A stretch of 64,000 nt of DNA from Tribonema minus (GCA_017506865.1 JAFCMP010000536.1:434001-498000); one strand, 5' to 3'. Shown: positions 11,230-22,727, counted from the stretch's first letter. Numbers and translations are program-made. The notes: generated from the sequence alone by a model not told the origin.

Positions 11230-14200
11230 TCAACGGATGACCAGCTGCTTGTCGCCCCACCCGTACGCCCCCTTGTGCCTGTCAAACAGCCCCTGCAGCT
11301 CCTCCAGAAAGAGCGCGTGGAACTTGTCAACAGTCTCCGCACTAGGGTTAGGGTCCAGTGGAACCTCAATGGGCGTACCGGTGATGGCAAAGAGGGGCTG
11401 GCGGTAGATGACTGGCAGCCCGAAGCGGCCCCATATCGGCATCACGCCGAAGCCCAGCCTGCGGCTGATGGCGCGCATGCGGTTGCCGCTGTCGTACCAG
11501 CAGTGGAACAGCTGCGTGTTGCCAAAGCAGTAGCAGGGCACCTGGGCGCAGAAGGAAGAGGCAGTAAGGAAGAGGGCACGCATGGCGTAGGGGTTTAATG
11601 TGGTGACCATGGCGGAAAGGCGACAGCGATGATGCAATGGTTGCGTGTTTTGCATCGTCAGGGCAGTTTTGGAGGCACCCAGCGACACGTGTCGCAAGCC
11701 AATGTGCACTTTGGGGAATTCTCCAGCGTGTTTGATCAATCGTGCGTGTTTGATTGACCTTGTTCACTAGTCGACTGTATGGCATGTTGGATCAAACATG
11801 CGCGGTCGATCATCCTCGTTCAATAGTCGACTAAATGGTATGACTGACAAAGTGATGGCGGCCGACGCCCGAATGCTCCCGAAGGCATGTGATGGGAAGT
11901 CATACTTGGCAATCATTGGCAATTCAGGGAGACTGCTTGATGAGTTAGCATAGACCCACTCATCACTGGCGTTAATCGCGCACTTGGGTACGCAGTACAT
12001 CACATCGATGACGTGACAAAAACCAGCACAGCATGGTGCATCAACAGCTGTGTAAAGCGCACCAATGGCAACACAGGCTGCTGTGCAAATGTAGTCAGCA
12101 GCGCGGACCAGTTGTGACCGCGGAGCAATGCCATCGCACGGGGCCGTGGCCGTCTGCTTGACAGAAGCCCTTCTCAACGCATGGCCAGCGCTGCAATGGA
12201 AGACTGACAGAGACCAGCTAGTGGTAACTGCAGTTGCTGGATGATATTTCTGCATGAGTGAACAGCAATCTCACGATCCGTCAACAACGACATCCAATGA
12301 TCCTGATGACCAGCCTTGGTGACCGGCTTGTTCAACAGCAAAAAGCCTGAGCATGGTGCTTGATCTCAATTCACTGCCGCTGTATTGTGTCTGGCTCGCT
12401 CGTACTGCGCCAGCAGGTACATACATGAGTGTTCATCTAGCGCACGCTATTTCAGCAGGTGCAGGTGCGCTGTGGCACACGCATTGCACGGACATCAGAA
12501 CCGCATATCCTGCATACTTCGTAGGTTTTCCACCCCCTTTAAGCAGAAGTACATCAGTAACCATGTTACACGAGCGCTTGGTACATGGGTGCTTACCAGT
12601 GGTGTGCCGCTGCGGAGCGCCAGGCGCACGAACCCTTTTCGCGCGCGCATGAAGATAACCTCTGCACACAGACATCGACGCCATTCGACCAAGAGACAAC
12701 AGGGTAACACCGTGGTAAGTAATCTGGTGCGGTGGTCGTGAGGGGGGGACGTGCGGTGGTGGCGAGGAGGTTCCCCCAGGTCTGTCTACAGGAAGAGTGC
12801 AATCTGAGGTCAAGGGCGTTGACATGAGATATCGCGTCAACAGCGCCAGGGGGGTCCCGGAGCTCTCGCCTCTGTCCAGCGGCACCGTCACTATGTCGTC
12901 GCTGTATCACCACACTCTGACAGCTCACGATCATCCGCGCCATCACGTAATGTCACAAACCTGCACTAAGGTTGAGCTGGTACACTGGGCCATTCAACAG
13001 TGTGAGAACTTCAGTATGTGCAGTATTTCGATTCACAACTTGATGGGAAAATTTCATGTGCCGCCATTGTATCCACTGCTTCACCCCTATCCAGCGGCGC
13101 CATTCACATGCTCGTCGGTTAGGGTTAGGGTTAGGGTTAGACCACTTGACGCGCCGCAAATCACCACATGCCTCATCGTCGGTGATCTGAATGCAACATG
13201 CGTACGATCCTGATGCATCAAGGTCATGCCTGCATCAATGTCCATGGCAGCCCTGGAGGCGTCTCACCATCAGAGTCACCAACATCAAGCCATGGGTGCG
13301 TGCACATCCGTGCCAGCTGTAAACAATGGTAACATGGAGCAAGTCATGGGTGCGCGCATCCCCGTGCTAGTTGTATAGCAATGATTACCTACTTACCATC
13401 GGGGTCATTGACATCAAAAATCTCCGCAACGCCGCCGGGGCTGATCCCAATGCTCCGCCCCCTATCCAGCTGCACCTTCGCCGCGCTCGCCGTCGCGCTG
13501 CCGCAGCCCACCCAGCTCATGATCTGCCTCATCACCGGCAGCCTGAGCGCTGCATCAGCTGTGAGCCCATCCACATCGAACCCCCATATGGCGCGGAAGC
13601 CCAGGAGCAGCAGGAGGTTGGCGATGGGCAGCACCTGGGGGGTGAGGGGGCGGGGGGAGAGGGGGCAGCTTGAGGTGCAGCGCACACGCATGTCTTGTCG
13701 TGTCGTCCGTTGGTGCATGGTGCAGCGATGACAGATGTACAACATGCTTTCAACATGTAGCCACTCTGTACAGTGAAAGGCCACAGAGCACTTTCGGATG
13801 GCTGCAAGAAACCCCAGTTCGTTGCATACGCAAGCTCGTGTCTTGAATGCATCAAGACAAAATGGCACAGCGTTTCCATTAGCTGACGGTCACTTGGAAC
13901 GCTCTTTGAGTGGTGGCGGTGCCGTGTCCCATCACAGCTGACTTGCTGTCAAGTGCCTAGAACACGCGCCACTGTCAACGACAAGCTCTATATCCCATCT
14001 ATCTAGGCAGAAACGCAGCACACAGAGCGCTGCCACAACACTCACCCCATGAGGCGGGCACACCAGTATGTGATGCCTGTTGGGTAGGGGGGCCTCCCAC
14101 GCATACACAAGGCTGCAGTACCGAAACACGATCGGCGTGACGAAGCTGGCAATGAAGCCCGGCCACCGCGTGTGGGGCCACAGCGTCACTGCCGCCATGG

Positions 14201-14848
14201 CGAAAACGTAGGTGGCGATTGCCGCAGTGCCGGAGCGGAAAGCCAAGTAGGCGCCACCGCAGATGATGAAAGGCACCCAGATGAGGCAGCCCGGGAAGAA
14301 GAGAAACGCCAAAACTCCAGCCAGGTCTTGCAGGAATGAAAGTCGCTGGGGCTCTTTGTACGAGGGCGCTGCGCACGGCAAGATGAGTGCGGACGAGGCT
14401 CTCAGGAGGTTGGGGGGAGGGGAGATGTGGGCGACTCTGCCTACTCATTCTTTGGCTATGGGACAGCTGCAAAGTGCACGTTGAGCTGGGTGGCACAACC
14501 ACGATGCTTGAAGTTTACGTGGGTCATCCTCTAATCATCACTGATAGACTAAGGTACTGTAGTCTGCAGGCTCCCCTTTCTTTGCCTCGGCGGGTGACGT
14601 GCCCGCCAGTTTGTTTTTGAGTCGCCGACAAACACGAATTGGGCGAAGCATCGCAAAAGCACTTGAGCAAATTGTAGTGTCGCCGCCTGTAACGTGGAAG
14701 TCTTACCTGTCTTCAGGGGCTGTGCCAGAGCATTCAGGACACCGTTGCGCTCCGCTGTGGCCATATCGTAGGAGCCCGAGGCCACCAGGTCCGTCATGCG
14801 CACCCAGCCCTGAGGCGGCGGCAGCACGGTGTTCTTATCTATCGCCAT
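11230..14848 (-). CDS. DGAT2: Diacylglycerol O-acyltransferase type 2 (DGAT2/MOGAT family), 5 exons
   Basis: ER-membrane enzyme that adds a fatty acyl group to diacylglycerol, the last step of triacylglycerol synthesis. Exons in coding order: 14848-14707, 14368-14046, 13634-13397, 12661-12597, 11541-11230 (stop TGA). Phases agree (1,0,1,0) and give 359 aa, usual for the family. Exon 2 has two hydrophobic segments (around LAFLFFPGCLIWVPF and AAIATYVFAMAAVTLW). Further motifs: ISPGGVAEIF in exon 3, KGFVRLALRSG in exon 4, CYCFGNT, WGRFGLPVIYR and GTPIEVP in exon 5. The position of the catalytic HPHG (EPHS in plants) reads PPHG here, so the first residue of the motif differs. The start is the ATG at 14848; no upstream ATG is in frame in this exon. 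Intron 4 is the longest and contains a local tandem repeat. Confidence 0.93.
11725..11848. repeat. Two-copy ~58-bp tandem repeat in DGAT2 intron 4
   Basis: Two diverged copies, each containing TAGTCGACT and a GTATGGCATG/AAATGGTATG end, lie side by side. They sit beside an open minus-strand frame (12255-11767) that I do not recognise and that lies wholly inside the intron. Confidence 0.6.
13115..13140. repeat. Telomere-type (TTAGGG)n tract
   Basis: Four units in DGAT2 intron 3, C-rich in gene sense. Confidence 0.9.
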
Positions 14849-15914
14849 TATGCCTGCAGGCTTGCCCAGCTGGGGTCCCAACGTTCACGTCACCTGAAAC
14901 TTCAGCTTTGAAGTGTGAAGTGTCAAGTTGAAGTGTGAAGTTCAAGTTTATCGTGACGACGGAGAGCCATCGCCATGCTCACCGCGGCTCACCGTGAACA
15001 TGCTCGGTGGGATCCCTACAAGTGAGCAAGCGTGGCTGAGCGTCTGGCTGATCTGAAGCTGTCTGTAAAAGCGATATTGTTCGCAACAGCCCTCTCTCGA
15101 TCCCCAAACGCCACAAGCTTGCGCGACAATTTGTATGGGCACGATGCTTCTGGTCGTGTGCAACCCTTTTTGCAACATACAGTACCTCCGTTCAAAGATG
15201 GAGGCTGTGCCTGCTATTTCCTGAGACACTTTTGACATGCGACGAATCATGTGACTGCAGCGCTCCCTTGCTGGCGTTACGACCAGCGCCCGCTGCTCTC
15301 TACATCTGCTACCTTTCTCTCGTGGAATGTTGGGTTATCAGGTCTGCAGGTCATCACATGTGCCATGATAGCCTGCAGGCACAGTCTGGAATTGTTTGGG
15401 ATATGCCAGGAAATGAAATTGCGGACACGACTGGTGTCTTTGCAGAAAAAACACAAGACAACACAACCGCGGAAAAGCACATGCTGCCATCATACCAGTG
15501 GTATGACAGGCTCTACCAATGTCACCATTCGGGCACTCCAGAGTCATGTTTTGATGCCACACGCCTATCACGCTGAGCACATCGGAACACAATGCGTTGA
15601 TGTCACAGGGTTACTAGTCACAGCGCCGCTGATGCCCTAGGATGTGGGGAAGTACTGCATAACTCATACGGCGCACAGGACGACAGCTGCATCCGGCAGG
15701 GTAATTGCCCCGACGCCGCAAGTGTTTACCCCGACAGGTGAACACAAGTAAACATCACCTATTTGTTTCTGCTGGCAGTCACTGTACAGCACGCACAAGG
15801 TCAATGTCAGGCTGATGGCACAGCTGGCTGCGTGCATGATACAAAATCATCATGTATGCGGACAGTTACCACATGATAAAGCATCGCACAAATGTTGCCA
15901 TGTAGCATACATGT
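14849..15914. other. Spacer upstream of DGAT2
   Basis: No recognisable coding exon. Repeated AACTTGAAGT/TGAAGTGTGAAG words near 14900-14950 are low-complexity. The DGAT2 promoter should lie at the left end of this stretch. Confidence 0.4.
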
Positions 15915-16689
15915 CACCGCCAAGGGAGCACGAGGGTACTACATGTTGGCTGCACACACGAGCCTGAGCGCTTAGTGCAGGTGCCCCCCCCCGCTGCCAT
16001 CACGCGCGCTGCCCCTGTGCGCGCGCTGCTGCCAGTGCATGCATCACCACGGCGCCGCCAGTGCTCAGCGCACAGCGTAGGTGCCGCCCGCATCCGAGTT
16101 GCCTGCCGCGTGCACCGCCGCTGTCGCCGCCGCTTGCGCGCGCTTGTGATGCCATTACTTGCTGCCATCAGCGCTGACCGTGCACCTCATTGACAAACGC
16201 TGCCGCCGCTGCCGCGAGCGCCGCTGCCAGTGCCTGCTCTGCTGCCAGCAAGTGTGCGCCGCTGCTGCTCATGCTGAGCGTGCAGCGCAGGCGCTGCTAG
16301 AACATCAGGATGCCGCCGCGCCGCCGCCGCCGCCGCTGCCGCTGCCGCCGCTGGCAGTGCTCAGAGCGCAGCCGGCTCTCAAGTGCCATCGCCATTGACT
16401 CAGAGGGTACTACCAGTACGTGCCGCCGGCCCGCCGCATGAGCGCATGTATGGACCGAGGCGCCGCCGCTGCTTGCAGTGCCGCTGCTGCCGCTATGCAA
16501 TTGCTGAAGCAACTTGATGTGATGTGCCGCCGCTGCCGCAGACTCTCGCGTGCGCACCCAGAGGCTCGCCAGCAGAGTCAGTTTGGCAGGTGCGTCCGCG
16601 GCCACATCCGTCGTCAACACACGGAGCTCCTAGTCCACTGGAAGCAGCTGCACATGCCCACTTCGGTGACTGCCGACCACGGTGTCACT

Positions 16690-17301
16690 TGGTAGTCGGT
16701 CCCTGCAGGCAAAGGAGTGGGGTAGCATGCTTGTCACTGCCGGCACCATACCATAATCTCACAGATCACATACAGATACCTGATGGACAGCAAGCAAAGC
16801 AAACTTCAGAACCAAAATTTGTCCCCCATGATGGTGCTGCCAGGTGGTTGGCATACAGCAGTGTAGGTTGAAGCTGCTGGTCCTATTATTCACCCCCCAA
16901 CAGACATGCCCTGGAGTAGTGGGTCTTCAATCAAGACAACACAAAACAACAACTGCTTTAGGAGCTGAACAACTTCACCTGCAATGCGATAACTTCAATT
17001 ACGGTAGCACAACTGGGGGGGGGTCAGATTTTGTTACTCATGGTGCCATTAGTGGCAGCTAGAGGGTTGGCGTACAGTACATGTGTATGTTGACGCTGGG
17101 TGATCAGGTCATAATCCCCCGCCCACAGCCAGATCACTGGGACTCTTGCAGACTGTAATCAAGACGACTGCGTTAGAATTTGGGGGAGACCGTAAATCAC
17201 ATGAAGAACTTCAACTTCAGATTACTCGGCTGGATGGCGCAATTGGCAGCGCGCACGATTCCAAATCGTGCGGTTGTGGGTTCGAGTCCCTCTCCACGGT
17301 C
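16690..17301 (+). repeat. Segmental duplication, copy 1 (ends in broken tRNA-Trp)
   Basis: This segment is repeated at 19216-19834, about 2.53 kb downstream. Long shared words include CATACAGATACCTGATGGAC, ACATGCCCTGGAGTAGTGGG and GTACATGTGTATGTTGACGC. Small indels separate the copies. The module is a spacer followed by a tRNA gene. Confidence 0.9.
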
Positions 17302-17302
17302 A
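17228..17302 (+). pseudogene. tRNA-Trp(CCA) pseudogene, 2-base insertion in acceptor stem
   Basis: The body is the same as the intact copy at 19762 (D arm, anticodon loop TTCCAAA, B box GGTTCGAGTCC). Two extra bases (AC at 17296-17297) interrupt the 3' side of the acceptor stem, so the 7-bp stem cannot form cleanly. No T-run follows, so the Pol III terminator is missing. Probably not functional; it could still be transcribed from its internal promoter. Confidence 0.8.
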
Positions 17303-18759
17303 CCCGGGGCCCGCACAGACGCCTCGCATGCTGCTGGTCAGCTTCAAGTTGACTTGTGGCAGTGTGCTGAGCACTGCCACCGCTGGCACTGCCGCTGCCG
17401 CATGATGCACCCAGTCTGGCTGGTCGCGCCATCACGCGATGCCAGTCCAGTGTTGTGCGCCTTGCCATCGGCGTCTACGCGAATGCAACGCCGCAGCGGC
17501 GCTGCTGGCACTGAAAGCGCGGCAGCTGAACTGCCGCCGCCGCCGCCCCCATGCGCGTCGCCGCCGCCGCTGCAGTTGTGCACGTGCCTCTGAGTGAAAG
17601 CGCCGCGGCTGCAGTGCCGCTGCAAGCGCAGCTGAAGTGTAACGCCGCTGCCATGCCATGCTCCCTTGCTGACGGTCATGCGCGCCGCCCCTCTACAGCC
17701 GCGGTGTTTGTGCTGCTGCCAGTGTATGCATCACCGCCGCCAGTGCTCAGCGCACAGCGCAGGTGCCGCCCGTGGTGCCGCGTGCGCCGCTGCTACCGCT
17801 GTCGCTGTCGCCGCTGCGTGCCCGCGCTGCGGCAGCCCAGCACATTGTCGAGCACCATCGCCGCCGCTGTTGCGGGTGCCACTCTCAGTACACGCCAAAT
17901 ACACGTGTTGCTGCTGCTGCCGCTGCTGCTGCCGCTGCTGCTGCTGCCGGTGCTGAGCGCGCAGCACCAGTGCCATTACTGCTACACCATCATTTTGTCG
18001 CTACACACACACACACCGCGTCCGCCGCCGTCTCATGGGCGCATGCACGGCGGATTTGCCGCCGCTGCTGCTGCCGCCGCTGGCGCGCTCAGAGCGCGGT
18101 TGGCTCTCAAGTGCCATTGCCATTGAATCAGAGGGTACTACATCATGATGCCGCCGGGCCGCCATGTATGGACTGAGGCGCCGCCGCTGCTGCCGCTGCT
18201 GTCACGATGCAGTTGCTGAAGCACGTGAATTGCGGCCGCTGCTGCGCGCGCCCTGAGGCTCGCCAGCAGACTCACTTCTGCGGGCGCATCCGCGGCCACG
18301 ACGTCACCTCGAGGTCCGACAGTCCGCATGCGCACTCAGTCTATTGATACTGGCAGGCGAACGCTAGACTAAGGCCATCATGCATCTAGAAGACCACCAT
18401 GGCATTGTATCCTGAGCTCCCACTGGGCAGTCACGATACGACAAACACACGAATCACATGGCACACCTGCGCGTTGCCGCCGCTGCAGTCGTGCGCGAGT
18501 GAAAGCGCCGCCGCTGCTGCCGCTGCAGCTTGAGGGCGGCTGAAGTGCCGCCGCTGCCATGCGAGGCTCCCCCCGCTGTCGTGCGCGTTACCCCTCTACA
18601 GCAGCTGCTGCACCGTGACGCCGCATCCATCACCGCGGCGCCGCCAGTGCTCAACGCACAGCAGCGCAGGTGCCGCGCGCGCCGGCTGCCGCCAGGTGCA
18701 CGCGCGCTCTCAGGCCGGTGACGCCGCGGCTGCCATCAGCGCGGACCGCGCAGCTCAAG

Positions 18760-18797
<38 letters not shown>

Positions 18798-19215
18798 TCA
18801 CACGACGGCCGTGAGCGCCCGGCTGCCTGCTGCCAGCAAGTGTGCACTGCTGCTGCTTGCGCTGAGCGTGCAGCGCAGGTGCTGCTACGGTTTGCTGCCG
18901 CCGCCGCCGCCGCCGCCGCTGTCGCCGCCGCCGCCGCCGCCGCCGTTGACCGTCAGTCGCTGACAGCGATCAAAGCGCTCAGCTGCTGCGCCTCTCGACC
19001 AAGCGCCTATGCCGTCACGCGCGCATGCCGCCGCGCCGCAAGAGCAGTCACTGTGTATGCATGGACAACGGCGCCGCTGCGGCCGCTGCTGCAGCAGCAG
19101 CCACCATGCGGCTCTGAGTCAACTTGCAGAGCCGCCGTCACGGTTGCCACGAGCTCTCGTCAACACACGGTTGGAGAGTCCAGCAGCTGCACGTGCCCCA
19201 CTGGCAGACCACGGT

Positions 19216-19834
19216 AGTAGCATTCGGTCCCCGCTGGCATGGGAGTGGGGTAGCATGCTCGTCACTGACGTCACCACGCGATAATCACCCAGATCACATA
19301 CAGATACCTGATGGACAGCAAGCAAAGCAAACTTCAGAACCAAAATTCGTCCACCATGGTACTGCCAGATGGTTGTAACTATAGCTTGCAGCAGTGTAGG
19401 TTGAAGCTGCTGGCCATACCCCCCCAACAGACATGCCCTGGAGTAGTGGGTCTTCAATCAAGAAGACAACACAAAAACAACAGTCACTGCTTTAGAAGCT
19501 GAACAACTTCACCTGCAATGCACCAACTTCAATTACGGTAGCACAACTGGGGGGGATCAGATCTTGTTAGTCATGGGTGCTATTAGTGGCAGCTAGAGGG
19601 TTGGCGTACAGTACATGTGTATGTTGACGCTGGGTGATCAAGTCATAACCCCCCGCCCACAGCCAGATCACTGGGACTCTTGCAGACTGTTCTCAAGACG
19701 ACAGCGTTAGAGTTTGGCGGAGACCGTGAATCACATGAAGAATTTCAACTTCAGATTACTCGGCTGGATGGCGCAATTGGCAGCGCGCACGATTCCAAAT
19801 CGTGCGGTTGTGGGTTCGAGTCCCTCTCCGGTCA
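19216..19834 (+). repeat. Segmental duplication, copy 2 (ends in intact tRNA-Trp)
   Basis: Partner of 16690-17301. Same order of words and same distance to the tRNA within a few bases. This copy keeps the intact tRNA and its terminator, so it is the likelier parent, or the one under selection. Confidence 0.9.
19762..19834 (+). tRNA. trnW: tRNA-Trp (anticodon CCA)
   Basis: A 73-base cloverleaf without intron can be folded by eye: acceptor GGCTGGA with TCCGGTC (two G-T wobbles) and discriminator A; D stem GCGC/GCGC; anticodon stem CACGA/TCGTG around loop TTCCAAA, giving anticodon CCA; variable loop of five; T stem GTGGG/CCCTC with one T-T mismatch around TTCGAGT. A box (TGGCGCAATTGG) and B box (GGTTCGAGTCC) fit Pol III promoters, and seven T follow at 19838. 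The T-stem mismatch is the only blemish. Confidence 0.88.
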
Positions 19835-19837
19835 CAG

Positions 19838-19844
19838 TTTTTTT
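19838..19844 (+). terminator. Pol III T-run terminator of tRNA-Trp
   Basis: Seven consecutive T begin four bases after the tRNA 3' end. The broken tRNA copy at 17228 has no such run. Confidence 0.8.
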
Positions 19845-19960
19845 CCACTTTTACGGTGCGCTCAGCAGCTGGTTCATAATTTGGGTACATGTGTGAATAT
19901 GTGAGGACACATTGTGATCTGTGTGTAGTGCCTATGTTCAGAGACGGGTCGTTGACACTG

Positions 19961-20634
19961 CGTTGCGAGCAGCGCTGCCGTTGCAGTGCTTTGCAGATCT
20001 CTGCAGCGTCACCGCGCGCTCACTGCAGTGGCCATGGTGTCAACAGCAGGCAGCGCCGCCGGCGGCGGCGGGTAGCATGGGGGCAGCATCATCATGGTTA
20101 TTTGCATAATATTGTTCTGCCGGCCCGAAGGGGCAGCACCACCCTGATATGGTGACAGTGACCGCGCTGCCTTGGGCGGCCGCTGACCTCGCTGACCTCG
20201 CTGCAGTCATGCCCTCACTGTTCCTGCAATGCCGACCACCGTTACGGTGACGCTGCCCCGCTGACAGATGTTGCTGACCCTCGCTGATCGCGCGCTGTTG
20301 CGAGCAGCGCTGCCGTTGCAGTGCTTTGCAGATCTCTGCAGCGTCACTGCGCGTTCACTGCAGTGGCCATGGTGTCAACAGCAGGCAGCGCCGCCGGCGG
20401 CGGCGGGTAGCATGGGGGCAGCATCATCATGGTTATTTGCATAATATTGTTCTGCCGGCCCTAAGGGGCAGCACCACCCTGATATGGTGACAGTGACCGC
20501 GCTGCCTTGGGCGGCCGCTGACCTCGCTGACCTCGCTGCAGTCATGCCCTCACTGTTCCTGCAATGCCGACCACCGTTACGGTGACGCTGCCCCGCTGAC
20601 AGATGTTGCTGACCCTCGCTGATCGCGCGCTGTT
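19961..20634. repeat. 336-bp direct tandem duplication
   Basis: Units 19961-20296 and 20297-20634 are almost identical and abut without spacer; only scattered substitutions are visible (for example CCCGAAGGGG versus CCCTAAGGGG in a short hairpin). Each unit holds a GCCGGCGGCGGCGGG run and the hairpin CTGCCGG...GGGGCAG. A third, clearly older copy lies at 24225-24425. No gene is evident in the unit. Confidence 0.93.
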
Positions 20635-20668
20635 GGGGATCGTCTCGCGCTGTGGGACCGTCTCGCGC

Positions 20669-20695
20669 TGCAGCCTAACCCTAACCCTAACCCCA
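20669..20695. repeat. Telomere-type (CCCTAA)n tract
   Basis: About four CCCTAA units between the 336-bp duplication and the secreted-protein gene. Confidence 0.85.
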
Positions 20696-21054
20696 CACAC
20701 TTCGGTGTAACCGCCGCCCTGCACATGTTCTGTTGCTCTGTTCGGCCGCGCGTACGATCAGCTTTTAAGGTTGGATGTTGGATTGCAATCCTCAGTTCGC
20801 ATTTACGACGATGCTGGCAGCTCGGTGATCATGATGGGCAATGTCCTGCACATCAGATCCTCGACTGAGTGGAACTGCCTGCCAAGTGGTGAAACTACCG
20901 TATTGTTGAGCCCCCGTCAGATCAGTACAGCCCAAGAACAAGCGCACCGCTGCAGCAGCGCAGCATCACTCCCGTCGCTGGCCAAGCGCGAACAGGAACA
21001 CTGTGCAGCAAGGTCACACCGTCCATCACAGACAAAGTTTCATTTTGACGTACG

Positions 21055-22727
21055 ATGAAGATTATGCTGGGAGTAGCTCTACTATCAGTCCTTGTCACGT
21101 CGGTGACTGTGGTCCAGGAGGGCGCCGGTAAGAGTTGGCGCCAGTGATATGTGGTGCTCGTCATGTTGCATGACAGGTTGTTTATTGTCTCACATGCATC
21201 AAGTGTGGTCATCTGACAACAGAGTGCGCCTTCTTGCACCTGCCGTTGCCAATGCCGCTCACCCGACAGAGCATGCCATGGAAAGCGCGCCCCGACTGCT
21301 TATGGACAGCATACGCCAGCTAGTGGTCGAGAGCGCGGATGGTCGCGGGCGGCTGCATGTTGACGTGGTCACGTCCAACGACGGCAATGTGTTCGATTCA
21401 AAGAGCGAGCACGTCCTGCTGTCATACCAGCTGCCCAGCGGAACAATCAGCTTTGAGGTGGTGAAGGACTCCCTTAGATCCGGGCACCTTGTCATACATA
21501 CAACAAAGCCCGGCGGCCTTATCATAAGCAAAGAGGACAAGCGTCTCTTGAGGCACATGCGGGATGGGATTCACCAAAGGGAGCACAGGCGTCTGCAAAA
21601 CTTGGCTTCCGCCAACAGTGGCAATGCGCGAGCCATGATAGCTGCAGCGATGGCTGACTGGCTCTTACGCGCGCCGGCTGAACACCGCATTACATCACGC
21701 AAGGTTGATATTACCGTCACCAACACAAGCAGCAAGTCAAAGGTACGTGTATACTGCAGCGCATGATGCCATGCGCTGCTTGTGGTGATGTGCACTTGAT
21801 TGAGCTGTGCCTGGCCCAGCTGCTGGGCGTGCCTATGACGCTGAAATTGCTGCAGTTTTGGTTTCGGTGCAATAAATAGCAACCTGAGGGTGAAGGTGGA
21901 GTAGGGGGACGTTTTTTTTTGCGTGGCTTCCCCCAACATTAGTGCACTAACTAATTCACAATCAAGCTATAGTTATAACCTCCAAGTATGCTACTAGTGC
22001 AGGTCCATCAGCAAATTACAAGCACAAAACTGCATAGCGTGATGGTCAGAGACGCCCTCCTTCTACTGCACTTCACAGTACTGACAATCTACCTGGAACA
22101 TTGTGCTGGGTGCCATGTGCTCTGATGCAGAGCGACAACCTCTTGAGGCATGCGCAGGCCACTGAAGATCCTCCTAGAAGCGGTTCTACCACGAACTGGG
22201 AAGAAGACATCGATCCGGTTTCTGGAGAGCCCGTGCACGTGCCTACCACCGACCCTTCATCGAGAACACTTGGAACATGTGGCATATATCATTATGCATC
22301 TTACGACTCCTCTTGTCCCCAACAGACCAGTACTAGAGAAGCTGACGATGGGGTGCGTTGCATGTGCCCATACCAGGGAGGTGGAGTGTGGCTTGCAGAA
22401 TATGAGGGAAGGGGCGTCAATTACCAATGGGAGCGCCCAATTGGCGCCGACAGTGGTAATGACTGCCTTGGCAGGTGTGGTGCTGGATGTGGACCAATAT
22501 CCTATTCTTGCACGACCAAAGCATGCAAACTCCTTGGTATATACTCAAAGCCCAGGTATACGATGAAGCAGCAGGCGTTTTATGACTGTTTTGAGCATGA
22601 TTCTTGCTTGGATCATCTTGGTGGTAGGCCAGTGGGGGGTCAGCGTTACAATAGCAACTGCGGTGTTGAGTTTGACCATGCAGCAGATGACTATGCTGCC
22701 AGTGAAAGCATACTTTGCTGTTGGTGA
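21055..22727 (+). CDS. Predicted secreted Cys-rich protein with phospholipase A2-like C-terminal motif, 3 exons
   Basis: I do not recognise this protein as a whole. Exons 21055-21127, 21270-21742 and 22131-22727 (stop TGA) join in phases 1 and 0 to give 380 aa. Residues 1-20 form a signal peptide (MKIMLGVALLSVLVTSVTVV). Residues 26-182 lack cysteine and end in a basic, helix-like part (EHRRLQNLAS). Residues 183-380 are rich in Cys, Gly and Tyr, with CLGRCGAGCG followed about 40 residues later by FYDCFEHDSC. A CxxHDxC core after a Cys-rich calcium-loop-like segment is the hallmark of secreted phospholipase A2 folds, so a lipase-like or related extracellular domain is possible. That is inference; the N-terminal domain remains unassigned. 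Both introns are short and free of exon-edge copies, unlike most other genes here. Confidence 0.75.

Larger units (their letters stand above)
15915..19215. repeat. GC-rich GCC/GCT trinucleotide block, three diverged ~1-1.4 kb copies
   Basis: The stretch is dominated by GCC, GCT and CGC triplets, including about twelve CTG units near 18758-18793 and long GCC runs near 18894-18946. Shared landmarks show three related copies: CAGAGGGTACTAC near 16400 and 18130, GAGGCTCGCCAGCAGA near 16561 and 18262, CGTCAACACACGG near 16611 and 19158. Open frames exist on both strands but encode only Ala/Arg/Leu/Cys-biased runs with no domain, so I call no gene. Expandable hairpin-forming DNA or remnants of a repeated element are both possible. 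Confidence 0.65.

Noticed and set aside
11767..12255. Minus-strand frame of 162 codons in DGAT2 intron 4
   Set aside because: It lies inside an intron of the same strand, has no recognisable domain, and its 3' part is the two-copy 58-bp repeat.
15975..19217. Many Ala/Arg/Leu/Cys-rich frames in the GC-rich block
   Set aside because: Open on several frames at once, as expected from GCC/GCT repeats without in-frame stops; no domain or splice structure.
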